A stretch of DNA of 38,080 nucleotides, from contig NZ_JAELTP010000055.1 in the NCBI RefSeq assembly GCF_016428915.1, positions 1 through 38,080 on the forward strand. The letters are read 5' to 3'. The stretch is from Pandoraea sp. ASV26. GTDB lineage: Bacteria > Pseudomonadota > Gammaproteobacteria > Burkholderiales > Burkholderiaceae. Position numbers and translations under genes: made by a program. Below, one piece after another: positions 16,765-24,197 of this stretch; position 1 is the first letter of the stretch, and each line of letters opens with the position of its first letter. A model generated the notes under the pieces. That model did no database searches. It was not told where the DNA came from and saw nothing but the letters and a program-made list of their open reading frames with translations.

Positions 16765-17616
16765 ATGGATTATCTGCAAGTACTCGTGCTCGCGATTGTG
16801 CAGGGGGTGGCGGAGTTGCTCCCCGTGTCGAGTTCGGCGCACGTCATCATGGCCGAGAAGCTCATGGGGCTCGATCCGTCGGCGCCCGAGATGACGCTGT
16901 TGCTCGTCATGCTCCACACCGGCACGATGCTCGCCGTCATCGTCTATTTCTGGAAGTCGTGGCGCGAGCGTTATTTCTCGTCGAAATACGATTTCGTTCA
17001 CAACGCGAAACAGGTGATTATTGCCACGGCCTTCACCGGCGTGATCGGGCTCGCGCTGATGTTCTTCATCGAGAAGGTGTTGATGCGCGGCACCCAGCAC
17101 TCCGAGATCGAGCATCTGTTCGGCAATCTGTACATCATCTCGGCCGGCCTCGCGATGGCCGGCATTCTGATTCTGATCTCGGGCGCCCGGCGTGCGCCGA
17201 TGGGCGACCGTCCGATGCGCAGCGCCGATTCCGCCTGGATCGGTGCCGTGCAGGGCATCTGCCTGCCTTTTCGCGGGTTCTCGCGCTCCGGCTCGACCAT
17301 CTCGACGGGCATGTTGCGCGGGCTCGATAAGGTGCGCGTCGAAGAATTCAGCTTCGCGCTGGCCGTGGTGCTCACCCCGCCGGTGATCGTCAAAGAGGCT
17401 TACCGTCTGTACAAGTCGGGCGGCGCGCAGACATTCTCGGGCCACTTCATGACGGTGCTCACGCCGAGTCTCGTCGGCATGGTGTTCAGCTTCCTCGCCG
17501 GTCTGGTGGCGCTGCGCTGGCTGTCGCGCTGGCTCGAACACGGCCGCTGGTATCTGTTCGGCATCTACTGCCTCGTGGCGTCTGTGGTCGTGCTGGTGTC
17601 GAGCCAATATCTGTAA
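16765..17616 (+). CDS. uppP: Undecaprenyl-diphosphatase UppP (BacA)
   Basis: Polytopic inner-membrane phosphatase of 283 residues that converts undecaprenyl diphosphate to the monophosphate, recycling the lipid carrier for peptidoglycan and other envelope polymers. Loss or gain of activity affects bacitracin sensitivity in other species. Both signature motifs are intact: E17 with PVSSSAH at 20-26, and PFRGFSRSGST at 168-178, including the catalytic arginine. Family length is normal. AAGGA lies 7 bases before the ATG. The Pho box upstream suggests phosphate-starvation control, which makes sense for an enzyme releasing phosphate outside the membrane. Confidence 0.97.
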   Translation: MDYLQVLVLAIVQGVAELLPVSSSAHVIMAEKLMGLDPSAPEMTLLLVMLHTGTMLAVIVYFWKSWRERYFSSKYDFVHNAKQVIIATAFTGVIGLALMFFIEKVLMRGTQHSEIEHLFGNLYIISAGLAMAGILILISGARRAPMGDRPMRSADSAWIGAVQGICLPFRGFSRSGSTISTGMLRGLDKVRVEEFSFALAVVLTPPVIVKEAYRLYKSGGAQTFSGHFMTVLTPSLVGMVFSFLAGLVALRWLSRWLEHGRWYLFGIYCLVASVVVLVSSQYL

Positions 17617-17678
17617 AGCGATGTGCGCCGGGGGCGGCCGGTAAGGCTGCCTTTGCGCGCCGCGCTCGCAATCTCCGC

Positions 17679-17721
17679 GATGCGCCGGATGCCCTGTACG
17701 CCCATTAGGCTCCGGCGCATC
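17679..17721. other. Long hairpin between converging uppP and LysR genes
   Basis: GATGCGCCGGA and TCCGGCGCATC form a perfect 11-bp inverted repeat around a 21-base loop that can pair further (GCC with GGC). The right arm includes part of the LysR stop codon. No U-run follows on either strand, so it may insulate the converging transcripts rather than act as a classic terminator. Confidence 0.5.
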
Positions 17722-18583
17722 ACACCAATCCCGCCACCACCTCCAGAAACGCGGCGATCGCGCGCGACTCGCGCCGCTCCGCCAGACACACGACGACGGT
17801 CGTCGTCTCCACGCGGGCGTCGCTGATCGACACCGTCGCGAGCCGCGCGTCGGGGGTGTGCTCACGCGCCGACACCGCCGCAATCCCCAGCCCCAGAATC
17901 ACCGCCTCGCGAATCGCCTCGCGGCTGCCGATCTCCATCGCCACCGTTGGCGTGACCCCGGCCGCCTGCAACGCCGCTTCGAGCGCGTGACGCGTGGTCG
18001 AGCCCGGCTCGCGCATGAGCATCGGCGTGTCGGCCAGCGCTGCGAGCTTCACGCTGCGGCGGCGCGCGAACGGGTGCGCCCGCGGCACCAGCAGCACGAC
18101 CGGATGCGTGCGATAGGGCACGACATGCAGCCGCGCATCGTCGTAGTAGCGCGCCAGCACTGCCACGTCCGTGCGATACGCCAGCAGGCTCTCGATCATC
18201 TCTTCCGAATTGCCCGGCCGCATCGAAATGCGGATGCCGGGAAAGCGCGGCTGGAAGGCCGCCACGATCTCCATCGCGTGATGCGGCCCGACGGCGCCAA
18301 GCCGCAACTCCCCCGTGCGTAACCCGCCATGCTCCTTGAGCAGGCCAAGCGCTTCGGCCTCGTCCGAGAAGATGCGCAGACTCACGGCGTACAACGCTTT
18401 GCCTGTCGGCGTGAGCGTCAGCCCGCGGCCGTGCCGGTAGAACAGCTCAACGCCGTAAGTCTCCTCCAGCGCACGAATCTGCGTGGTCATCGTGGGCTGG
18501 CTCACATGCAGCGCTTGCGCCGCGCGCGTCACGCTGCCGTGACGCGCTACCGCATGGAACGAGCGCAATTGGGTGATTCGCAT
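17720..18583 (-). CDS. LysR-type regulator, phosphonate-catabolism-associated subtype
   Basis: LysR-family transcription factor of 287 residues. The N-terminal helix-turn-helix (about 1-60) reads [20 protein letters not shown], then [20 protein letters not shown]. The C-terminal periplasmic-binding-like effector domain spans about 90-285. The N-terminal sequence closely resembles LysR proteins that accompany aminoethylphosphonate catabolism genes, as I recall that family. The divergent neighbour is an iron alcohol dehydrogenase of the phosphonate-associated group, which supports this. A 19-bp imperfect palindrome lies in the shared promoter region. Confidence 0.88.
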   Translation of the reverse strand: MRITQLRSFHAVARHGSVTRAAQALHVSQPTMTTQIRALEETYGVELFYRHGRGLTLTPTGKALYAVSLRIFSDEAEALGLLKEHGGLRTGELRLGAVGPHHAMEIVAAFQPRFPGIRISMRPGNSEEMIESLLAYRTDVAVLARYYDDARLHVVPYRTHPVVLLVPRAHPFARRRSVKLAALADTPMLMREPGSTTRHALEAALQAAGVTPTVAMEIGSREAIREAVILGLGIAAVSAREHTPDARLATVSISDARVETTTVVVCLAERRESRAIAAFLEVVAGLV

Positions 18584-18604
18584 CGATGACGCTCCCGTGA
18601 CGAG

Positions 18605-18623
18605 GTATAGGTTTTACCAATAC
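18605..18623. promoter_or_regulatory. Imperfect palindrome in the divergent LysR / dehydrogenase promoter
   Basis: GTATAGGTTTTACCAATAC pairs at 7 of 8 arm positions around a short centre and lies 22 bases upstream of the LysR start. Divergent LysR genes normally have a dyad operator at this location. Assignment is inferred. Confidence 0.55.
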
Positions 18624-18732
18624 GTTGGCGAAAAAATGTGAATTGGAAGTATAGAACGGCGCTCACCATAATCCAGCTCAATCTTCGTCAATGGATCGCT
18701 TCGCTTGCGGGCGCGGCGGCACCGTCCTCACC

Positions 18733-19839
18733 ATGACTGCATGTTCACGTTTTCATAATCCGGTCGATGTTCACTTCGGTGCGGGCGCGCTCGCCCATTT
18801 GCCCGAGTTGGTCGGCCAGCGCCGCGCGGTGCTCGTCACCATGCCCGAAGCGCGCGCGCTCGGCATGACCGGACAGATCGAAGCGCTGCTCGGCCAACGC
18901 CTTGCCGGTGTCATCGATCAGGTCAGTCCGAATCCGGATGTGCGCGAACTCGCGCCGATGTACGGGGATTTCTGGCGGCGGTACGGCCAGTGCGAAGTGA
19001 TCGTGGCGTTGGGGGGCGGCAGCGCACTCGACACGGCCAAGCTGCTGATGGTCGCGGGTGAAGACGACCGCTTCGCCACGCTCGTCGACGCGCTCGACGC
19101 GGGCGTGACCTTCCGGCCGGCGCGCACCAAGCGGCTCATTACCGTGCCCACGACCGCCGGCACCGGCAGCGAAGTCACGCCGTGGGCCACGCTGTGGGAC
19201 CGCCATGTGAAGCGCAAGAAGTATTCGCTGCATCTGCCCGAGACGTGGCCGCAGGCGGCGATCGTCGACCCGCGTCTCACGCGCTCACTGCCGCGCGCGG
19301 TCACGCTGCAAAGCGGTCTGGACGCCCTCTCGCATGCGCTGGAGGCGATCTGGAACGTCAACGCCAATCCGATCTCCGACACCTTCGCCGTGAGCGCCGC
19401 GCGCGACATGATGCGCGTGCTGCCGCAGCTCATGGCGTCGCTCGACGACGAAGCGTTGCGCAGTCAGGCGGCGCTCGCGGCATTGCAAGCGGGCATGGCG
19501 TTCTCGAACACGAAGACGGCGCTCGCGCATTCGATTTCGTACGACATGACGATTCGCCACGGCTTGCCGCACGGGATTGCGTGCTCGTTCACGTTGCCGG
19601 CGGTGATGCGATTGGCCATCGGCCGTCGCGCCGACCGTGACGCGGTGCTGGCGCGGGTATTCGACGGCGAGATCGCCGATATTGCCGACGCCCCGGACAA
19701 GCTCACGGCGTTCCTCCATGGCCTGGGCGTGGCCACCGAGTTCTCGGCGTACGGCGTGAGTGAGCCCGAGTCCAGCGCGATGATCGCCGCTGCGCTCGAC
19801 GGCCCACGCGGACGCAACTTCATTGGCGCTCCGGTCTGA
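18733..19839 (+). CDS. Iron-containing alcohol dehydrogenase, phosphonoacetaldehyde reductase-like
   Basis: Group III iron-dependent dehydrogenase of 368 residues. The nucleotide-binding motif GGGSALDTAK is at 94-103 and PTTAGTGSEVT at 139-149. The metal ligands Asp197, His201 (GLDALSHALEA), His266 and His280 (HGLPHG) are all present. The opening RFHNPVDVHFG and the linkage to a LysR gene match the phosphonate-metabolism-associated branch, which interconverts phosphonoacetaldehyde and hydroxyethylphosphonate. No phosphonate transaminase or hydrolase gene is nearby, so the aldehyde source is unclear. The start is uncertain: 18733 fits the family N-terminus, 18691 would add 14 residues, and neither has a strong ribosome binding site. 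Confidence 0.85.
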   Translation: MTACSRFHNPVDVHFGAGALAHLPELVGQRRAVLVTMPEARALGMTGQIEALLGQRLAGVIDQVSPNPDVRELAPMYGDFWRRYGQCEVIVALGGGSALDTAKLLMVAGEDDRFATLVDALDAGVTFRPARTKRLITVPTTAGTGSEVTPWATLWDRHVKRKKYSLHLPETWPQAAIVDPRLTRSLPRAVTLQSGLDALSHALEAIWNVNANPISDTFAVSAARDMMRVLPQLMASLDDEALRSQAALAALQAGMAFSNTKTALAHSISYDMTIRHGLPHGIACSFTLPAVMRLAIGRRADRDAVLARVFDGEIADIADAPDKLTAFLHGLGVATEFSAYGVSEPESSAMIAAALDGPRGRNFIGAPV

Positions 19840-19860
19840 CTGACGAGGCGCCGCCCGGAT

Positions 19861-19889
19861 CGCATGCGTTTGACGCGCATGCGTGTTTT
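19861..19889 (+). terminator. Possible terminator after the dehydrogenase gene
   Basis: CGCATGCG at 19861-19868 and again at 19876-19883 can pair around a 7-base loop, followed by TGTTTTC. The arms are self-complementary, so the stem is less certain than its sequence suggests. Confidence 0.45.
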
Positions 19890-20047
19890 CGAGTCTTAAC
19901 CGCAGTGCCTGCAACAGCCATCATCAAAAAATAGTCGCGTGACGAACCGAGGTACGCGCGGCACCGAGACATCCAGGAGACAGACGCCCGGCGCAGACCG
20001 GCGCGTCGCAGCGCGCCGCCGGGCGCGGCGCATCAACAGGAGGCGCA

Positions 20048-21364
20048 ATGGAACAGGTTCTCACCGGTGCGGGCGGCAGCGATGCCGCCAACGCTGCCAA
20101 TGCCGAAAAAGCGGTGCGTACGGTCGCGCTGGCCAGTCTGATCGGCACGACCGTCGAATGGTATGACTTCTTCCTGTACGGCACCGTCACAGGGCTCGTC
20201 TTCAACAAACTCTTCTTCCCCAGCGGCGACGCGTTCATTGCCACCGTTCTTGCCTACACGGTCTACGCGGTGGGCTTCGCCACGCGTCCGATCGGCGGCA
20301 TTCTGTTCGGTCACTTCGGCGACCGGCTCGGACGCAAGCCGTTGCTCATCGTCACCCTCACCATCATGGGCGTGTCGACGTTCCTGATCGGGCTGGTGCC
20401 AACGTATGACAGCATCGGGATTGCCGCGCCGCTGATCCTGCTGTTCCTGCGACTGCTGCAAGGCATCGGACTGGGCGGCGAATGGGGCGGTGCGGTGCTG
20501 ATGGCGTTCGAGTATGCACCGCGCGACAAGCGCGGGCAGTTCGCCGCGTATCCGCAGATCGGGCTCGCCGTGGGACTGTGTCTGTCGACGGGTGTCGTCG
20601 CACTGCTTTCGTCGACACTGACGGATGCGCAGTTCATGTCGTGGGGCTGGCGTCTCGCGTTCATGCTCAGCCTGGTGCTGGTGGCGCTCGGCATGTTCAT
20701 CCGGCTACGCGTGCTCGAGACACCCGAGTTCGCGCGTATCAAGGACAGTCAGCATGTGGCCCATGTGCCGCTTTCGGAAATTGCGCGCGACTACCGGCGC
20801 AACGTGCTGCTCGGCTGGGGCGCGCGTTACATCGATGGCGTGGTGTTCAACGTCTACGCGGTGTTCGCGATCTCGTATCTCGTCGGTACGCTGCACTTTC
20901 CGAAGACGCCGATTCTGCTGGCCGTGACGTTTGCCGCGCTGGTGCTGGTCGTCACCATTCCGTACGCCTCGAAGCTGTCGGATCGCGTGGGACGTCGTCG
21001 GGTATTCGGCTGGGGGGCCATCGCATGTGGCGTGTCGTCGATACCGGCGCTGGCGGTGATGCACTACTCGACGCACGTCTGGTGGGTCTCGCTCGCGGTG
21101 ATCGTGCCACTGGGCGTGGTGTACGCGTTTGTCTACGGGCCGGAAGCGTCGATGTTCTGCGAACTGTTCGATACGCGCGTGCGATATACGGGCATTTCCG
21201 TCGTGTATCAGGTCTCGGGAATCGTTTCCAGCTCGATTACGCCGCTGGTGGCGGCAACGCTGCTCGAATACGGCGGTCATCAGCCGTGGTGGATCGCGGG
21301 GTATGTGCTGGCAGTGGGATGCTTGTCCGCCGCCTGTGCGTCGGCAATGAAGCGGACTTACTGA
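20048..21364 (+). CDS. MFS transporter, metabolite:H+ symporter (MHS) family
   Basis: Inner-membrane symporter of 438 residues with about 12 predicted helices. MHS/MFS marks are TTVEWYDFFLYGT at about 34-46, the loop 2-3 motif GHFGDRLGRKP at 88-98, and QGIGLGGEWGGAVL in helix 5. Family members carry organic acids, betaines or shikimate. The ATG has an ideal AGGAGG 5 bases upstream. It follows the dehydrogenase by 208 bases with a possible terminator between them, so it may have its own promoter. A link to phosphonate or hydroxyalkyl compounds rests only on position. Confidence 0.92.
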   Translation: MEQVLTGAGGSDAANAANAEKAVRTVALASLIGTTVEWYDFFLYGTVTGLVFNKLFFPSGDAFIATVLAYTVYAVGFATRPIGGILFGHFGDRLGRKPLLIVTLTIMGVSTFLIGLVPTYDSIGIAAPLILLFLRLLQGIGLGGEWGGAVLMAFEYAPRDKRGQFAAYPQIGLAVGLCLSTGVVALLSSTLTDAQFMSWGWRLAFMLSLVLVALGMFIRLRVLETPEFARIKDSQHVAHVPLSEIARDYRRNVLLGWGARYIDGVVFNVYAVFAISYLVGTLHFPKTPILLAVTFAALVLVVTIPYASKLSDRVGRRRVFGWGAIACGVSSIPALAVMHYSTHVWWVSLAVIVPLGVVYAFVYGPEASMFCELFDTRVRYTGISVVYQVSGIVSSSITPLVAATLLEYGGHQPWWIAGYVLAVGCLSAACASAMKRTY

Positions 21365-21374
21365 AGGGAAAAGC

Positions 21375-21407
21375 GGGAAAGAAGCGGGAGAGAAGCGGGA
21401 AAGAAGC
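21375..21407. repeat. 11-bp tandem repeat after the MFS gene
   Basis: GGGAAAGAAGC, GGGAGAGAAGC and GGGAAAGAAGC are consecutive, with degenerate copies on both sides (21366-21374 and from 21408). The purine-only strand begins 11 bases after the MFS stop codon. Confidence 0.75.
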
Positions 21408-21435
21408 GAGAGAGATGTCCCGTGAGTCGGGAACG

Positions 21436-21476
21436 CGGCAGGCCGGAGGGGGGGCTCTCCGGCTTGCCGTTTCTTT
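21436..21476. terminator. Terminator between the converging MFS and small exported protein genes
   Basis: CGGCAGGCCGGAG at 21436-21448 pairs with CTCCGGCTTGCCG at 21457-21469 (13 bp with one G-U) around an 8-base loop. TTTCTTT follows on the plus strand. It lies 8 bases beyond the stop of the converging small gene and probably serves the MFS transcript. Confidence 0.85.
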
Positions 21477-21484
21477 GCGCAGAC

Positions 21485-21724
21485 TTACTGACCGAAGTAG
21501 ATCGATCCCGCGCGATTCACGCGGCCCGGCACTTCATACACCGGAGCGAGCGTCGACGTTTGGGCTGCGGCGGCCACCGGGCCCGGCTGGGCTTGCGTCT
21601 GCACCTGCGCTTGTTGCTGGGTTTGCTGCGGCTGAGCGGCCGGTTGCGAACTCTCGGCGGCGCTCGCGGCACCTGCGCTCAAGCATGCGGCGGCAAAGGC
21701 CGAGGCGATCAGAACCTGTTTCAT
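21485..21724 (-). CDS. Small exported Gln/Ala/Pro-rich protein
   Basis: Unrecognised exported protein of 79 residues. It has a clear signal peptide (about 1-22, ending SAGAASAA), then a low-complexity Q/A/P stretch and a compact C-terminus RVNRAGSIYFGQ. The last residues resemble those of the DUF4148 protein at 14627 (AGNTYFGS), although the DUF4148 core itself is missing. The start at 21724 is chosen because AGGAG lies 8 bases upstream; the ATG at 21730 has a spacing of only 2. It probably acts in the periplasm or at the envelope; no function can be given. Confidence 0.72.
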   Translation of the reverse strand: MKQVLIASAFAAACLSAGAASAAESSQPAAQPQQTQQQAQVQTQAQPGPVAAAAQTSTLAPVYEVPGRVNRAGSIYFGQ

Positions 21725-21942
21725 TTTCATTTCTCCTGTCTGGCGAGACGTCCACCGTGGGCGCCGTCAGTGCCGCCAATCTACGCTCGCGCGTGAAGGA
21801 GAAAAACGCGATCCCGAGTAAGGACGCATTGCTGAAAACGAAATAATGGAATGTCTGAAACGCTGATTCGTTACGCACAGCGACAAGACCCCGCACGTTG
21901 GCCGACAACATCCCGAAGGATGCGACGACCGGTACGGCCGGC

Positions 21943-22059
21943 TCAGCGACGCGTCACGCGCACCGGCTGACGGCGCGCACGGGCCGCACGGCTGCGCAAA
22001 TACGAAGCGGTGAGCAGCGAAGCGCTCGCCAGCAAAAGGAATGAACCGAGGGCAGCCAT
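21943..22059 (-). CDS. Small single-pass membrane protein, 38 residues
   Basis: A short open frame starting at 22059 with AGGAG 7 bases upstream, a good ribosome binding site. The product has one hydrophobic segment (LGSFLLLASASLLTASYL) and then a strongly basic arginine-rich tail. That layout fits a small inner-membrane protein with a cytoplasmic C-terminus. The frame also opens upstream at 22137, but that start has no ribosome binding site. Not recognised; possibly missed by automatic annotation. Confidence 0.5.
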   Translation of the reverse strand: MAALGSFLLLASASLLTASYLRSRAARARRQPVRVTRR

Positions 22060-22506
22060 GGTCTCGCTCCTGTACGAACCGGCGTCGTTCGCGGTGCGGC
22101 GCACCAAGCGACTCACGAGGCCGGCTGACTTCATCATGTTGTCACTCTACTGCTGACGCACCGCGCAATAAACCCCATCCGATCAAACACGCTATTGCGC
22201 GCCGCGGCATTTCCCGTCAAATCGCTGCCAAGCGAGCGTCATTCGTGTGCCATCTGGCGGTTTTGACGGCTCTAATACATTGATTTTCAACGGATTTTTC
22301 GATTCGGACGATCGGTTGCGTTTTGTAGACGCTTAGTTGCGTAAAAGCCACGGGTTTTCCCTAAGATTCACCCATGCCAACGCGACGGACACCGCAACGC
22401 AGCAAAACGAAGTGCCGAGGTTTTTCATGACACCCGACATCTCTGCTGCCGATGCCCCGAACGCTAGCTGATCAAGAAGTAATCAACTAATGACAGGAGT
22501 ATCACC
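22060..22506. other. Intergenic region without recognised gene
   Basis: It contains the promoter and leader region of the DUF4148 gene at 22507 and the upstream region of the 38-residue frame. An 8-bp inverted repeat, CCGTCAAA at 22214-22221 with TTTGACGG at 22262-22269, is the only structure noted. The part from 22260 to 22370 is AT-rich and promoter-like, but no convincing -35/-10 pair could be fixed. Confidence 0.5.
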
Positions 22507-22824
22507 ATGAACACCCGTATCCTTGCCGCTGTTATTGCCGCTGCCTCGCTCGTGTCGGCCTCCGCTTTCGCCGACGCTCGTTATGACAACAACGTCTCCG
22601 ACCTGCAAGTGGTCGCTGGCCAAAGCCAGGTGAGCCGCGCCGAAGTGCGCAGCGAACTGACGCAAGCCAGCGCCAGTGGTCAACTGAACCAGGTGGAAAC
22701 CGGTACGCCGCTGATCGAGACCACGCAAGCGCAAAAGGCGGCGTCGGCCGACTCGCTGACGCGCGCCGATGTGCGTGCCCAGGTGAACGACCGCGGCCTG
22801 CTCGACCAGGACAACCGCTCGTAA
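22507..22824 (+). CDS. DUF4148 domain-containing small exported protein
   Basis: Exported protein of 105 residues and unknown role. The signal peptide covers about 1-22 (ASAFA, then DARYD). The DUF4148 core SQVSRAEVRSELTQASASGQL is split here only by its natural helix; it is followed by a second, shorter SRAxVR-like copy, LTRADVRAQVNDRGLL. AGGAG lies 8 bases before the ATG, and a strong terminator follows. It is a paralogue of the gene at 14627 and shares the SRAxVRxEL motif, but lacks its YFG ending. Confidence 0.9.
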   Translation: MNTRILAAVIAAASLVSASAFADARYDNNVSDLQVVAGQSQVSRAEVRSELTQASASGQLNQVETGTPLIETTQAQKAASADSLTRADVRAQVNDRGLLDQDNRS

Positions 22825-22861
22825 GTTGCTCTGACGCATCGGCCCCAAGCGATGCGACACT

Positions 22862-22887
22862 GCCGGCCTGCCCAGGCCGGCTTTTTT
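22862..22887 (+). terminator. Rho-independent terminator after the second DUF4148 gene
   Basis: GCCGGCCTG and CAGGCCGGC form a tight stem (the loop opens to about TGCCCA), followed by TTTTTTAT. It lies 38 bases after the stop. Confidence 0.9.
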
Positions 22888-22957
22888 ATGGGCGCGCGAA
22901 CGTTGCGAATGGTGCGAACGATGCGATTGCCGGGCAAAAGCTCGGCAAAAGCGGGAC

Positions 22958-22981
22958 AAAAAAAGCCGCCCGAAGGCGGCT
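22958..22981 (-). terminator. Rho-independent terminator of the permease / adenosine deaminase unit
   Basis: Read on the minus strand, GCCGCC-TTCG-GGCGGC is an ideal tetraloop hairpin followed by seven U residues. It lies about 43 bases after the deaminase stop. Confidence 0.92.
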
Positions 22982-23023
22982 GAAGGTCGGGTGAGACCAA
23001 GGAAAAGCGGAGTTCCCGCAGCG

Positions 23024-24133
23024 TCAGGGCGCGAGCGTCTGAGTGAGCACGTTGCGCGCGGCGTCGAATTCCACCGCGAAGCTGCGGTGCCATGCGCGAC
23101 GTGTGCTGTCGTCGATCCAGGCGCCATCGAGGCCGTTGTGCATGAACGCGCGCAAATCGTCGAGCGAGAAGCCGAGGTGGCTGTACATCAGTTCCCACGC
23201 CTGTGCCGGATTGACCTTGTGCAGCGTCGGGTCGTCGGTGTTCGGGTGAATCTTCAGGCCGAGCCCCGGCATGCGACGAATCGGGTGATCTTCCGCCCAG
23301 CGCTCCGGCGTGAGTGTGCGCAGGTAATACGAGTTGGTCGGCACCACCGTGAAGACGATGCCGCGCTGCGCACATTCGTGCGCAAAGTCCGGGGCGTCGA
23401 CGATGGTGTAGCCGTGATCGATACGGTCGCACTTGAGCAGCTCGACGGCCGTCTCGACGTTCGTCCACGGCATACCGAATTCGCCGGCGTGCGCCGTCGT
23501 CTTGAATCCCGCCAGACGCGCATTGCGATACGCCTTCCAGAACAGCTCGGGCGGCCGGTCGTTTTCGCGATAGTCGATGCCGATGCCGATCACTTCGTCG
23601 GCACGGTGCGCGCGCATCCACTCCACCATTTCGACGGCTTCGCGCGGGTCGGCTTCACGGTCGATGCTCGGCACGAGACGGCCGACGATGTCGTGATCGC
23701 GCTCGGCATCGCGAATGGCGGCGACGATGGCGCTCTGCGCGCTGGCGTAAGGAATGCCGGACGTGCGCACCGTGCCCGTCGGGTTCCAGAAGAACTCGCT
23801 GTAGCGCACGTTGTGAGCCGCAGCGTCGGCCAGGTATTCGTAGGCGATGCGGTGCAGATCGTCGGGCGTGGTCAGCAGATGCTCATCGAGCGCGCGCAGC
23901 ACGCGCAACACCCCGACGGGCTTCTCGCCGCGCGTGTAAAAGGCGTCGATCTCGTCACGCGCGAGCGGCGCGTTCGACTTCTGCGCGAGCGCCACGAACG
24001 TGTCGTGACGCACCGCGCCCAGCAAATGGCAATGCAATTCAACCTTCGGCATCGCGTGGAAGAACGTGCGATGCGCCTCCTGAATCTGCACGCCGGTGCG
24101 TGCGGCGGGCACGTGGCCCGGTGTCTCTGTCAT
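23024..24133 (-). CDS. Adenosine deaminase family protein
   Basis: Zinc-dependent aminohydrolase of 369 residues that converts adenosine (or adenine in some relatives) to inosine (or hypoxanthine) plus ammonia in the cytoplasm. Catalytic elements are intact: HCH at 34-36 (MPKVELHCHLLGAVR), HAGE at 215-218, DHG at 239-241 and TDDP with Asp300. The ATG at 24133 is preferred to the GTG just before it; the ribosome binding site is weak. It lies 64 bases after the purine permease on the same strand and shares its terminator. Whether the preferred substrate is the nucleoside or the free base cannot be decided; the neighbouring base permease makes the base plausible. Confidence 0.92.
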   Translation of the reverse strand: MTETPGHVPAARTGVQIQEAHRTFFHAMPKVELHCHLLGAVRHDTFVALAQKSNAPLARDEIDAFYTRGEKPVGVLRVLRALDEHLLTTPDDLHRIAYEYLADAAAHNVRYSEFFWNPTGTVRTSGIPYASAQSAIVAAIRDAERDHDIVGRLVPSIDREADPREAVEMVEWMRAHRADEVIGIGIDYRENDRPPELFWKAYRNARLAGFKTTAHAGEFGMPWTNVETAVELLKCDRIDHGYTIVDAPDFAHECAQRGIVFTVVPTNSYYLRTLTPERWAEDHPIRRMPGLGLKIHPNTDDPTLHKVNPAQAWELMYSHLGFSLDDLRAFMHNGLDGAWIDDSTRRAWHRSFAVEFDAARNVLTQTLAP

Positions 24134-24197
24134 CACGTCTAGTCTTATCTTGAATTCACCGGCAGACCAAGCCTCTGCCGGGCGAACGATGTGCCAC

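Noticed and set aside
22680-23621. A minus-strand frame across the DUF4148 end and the deaminase.
   Set aside because: It crosses two strong terminators and overlaps two real genes in other frames.
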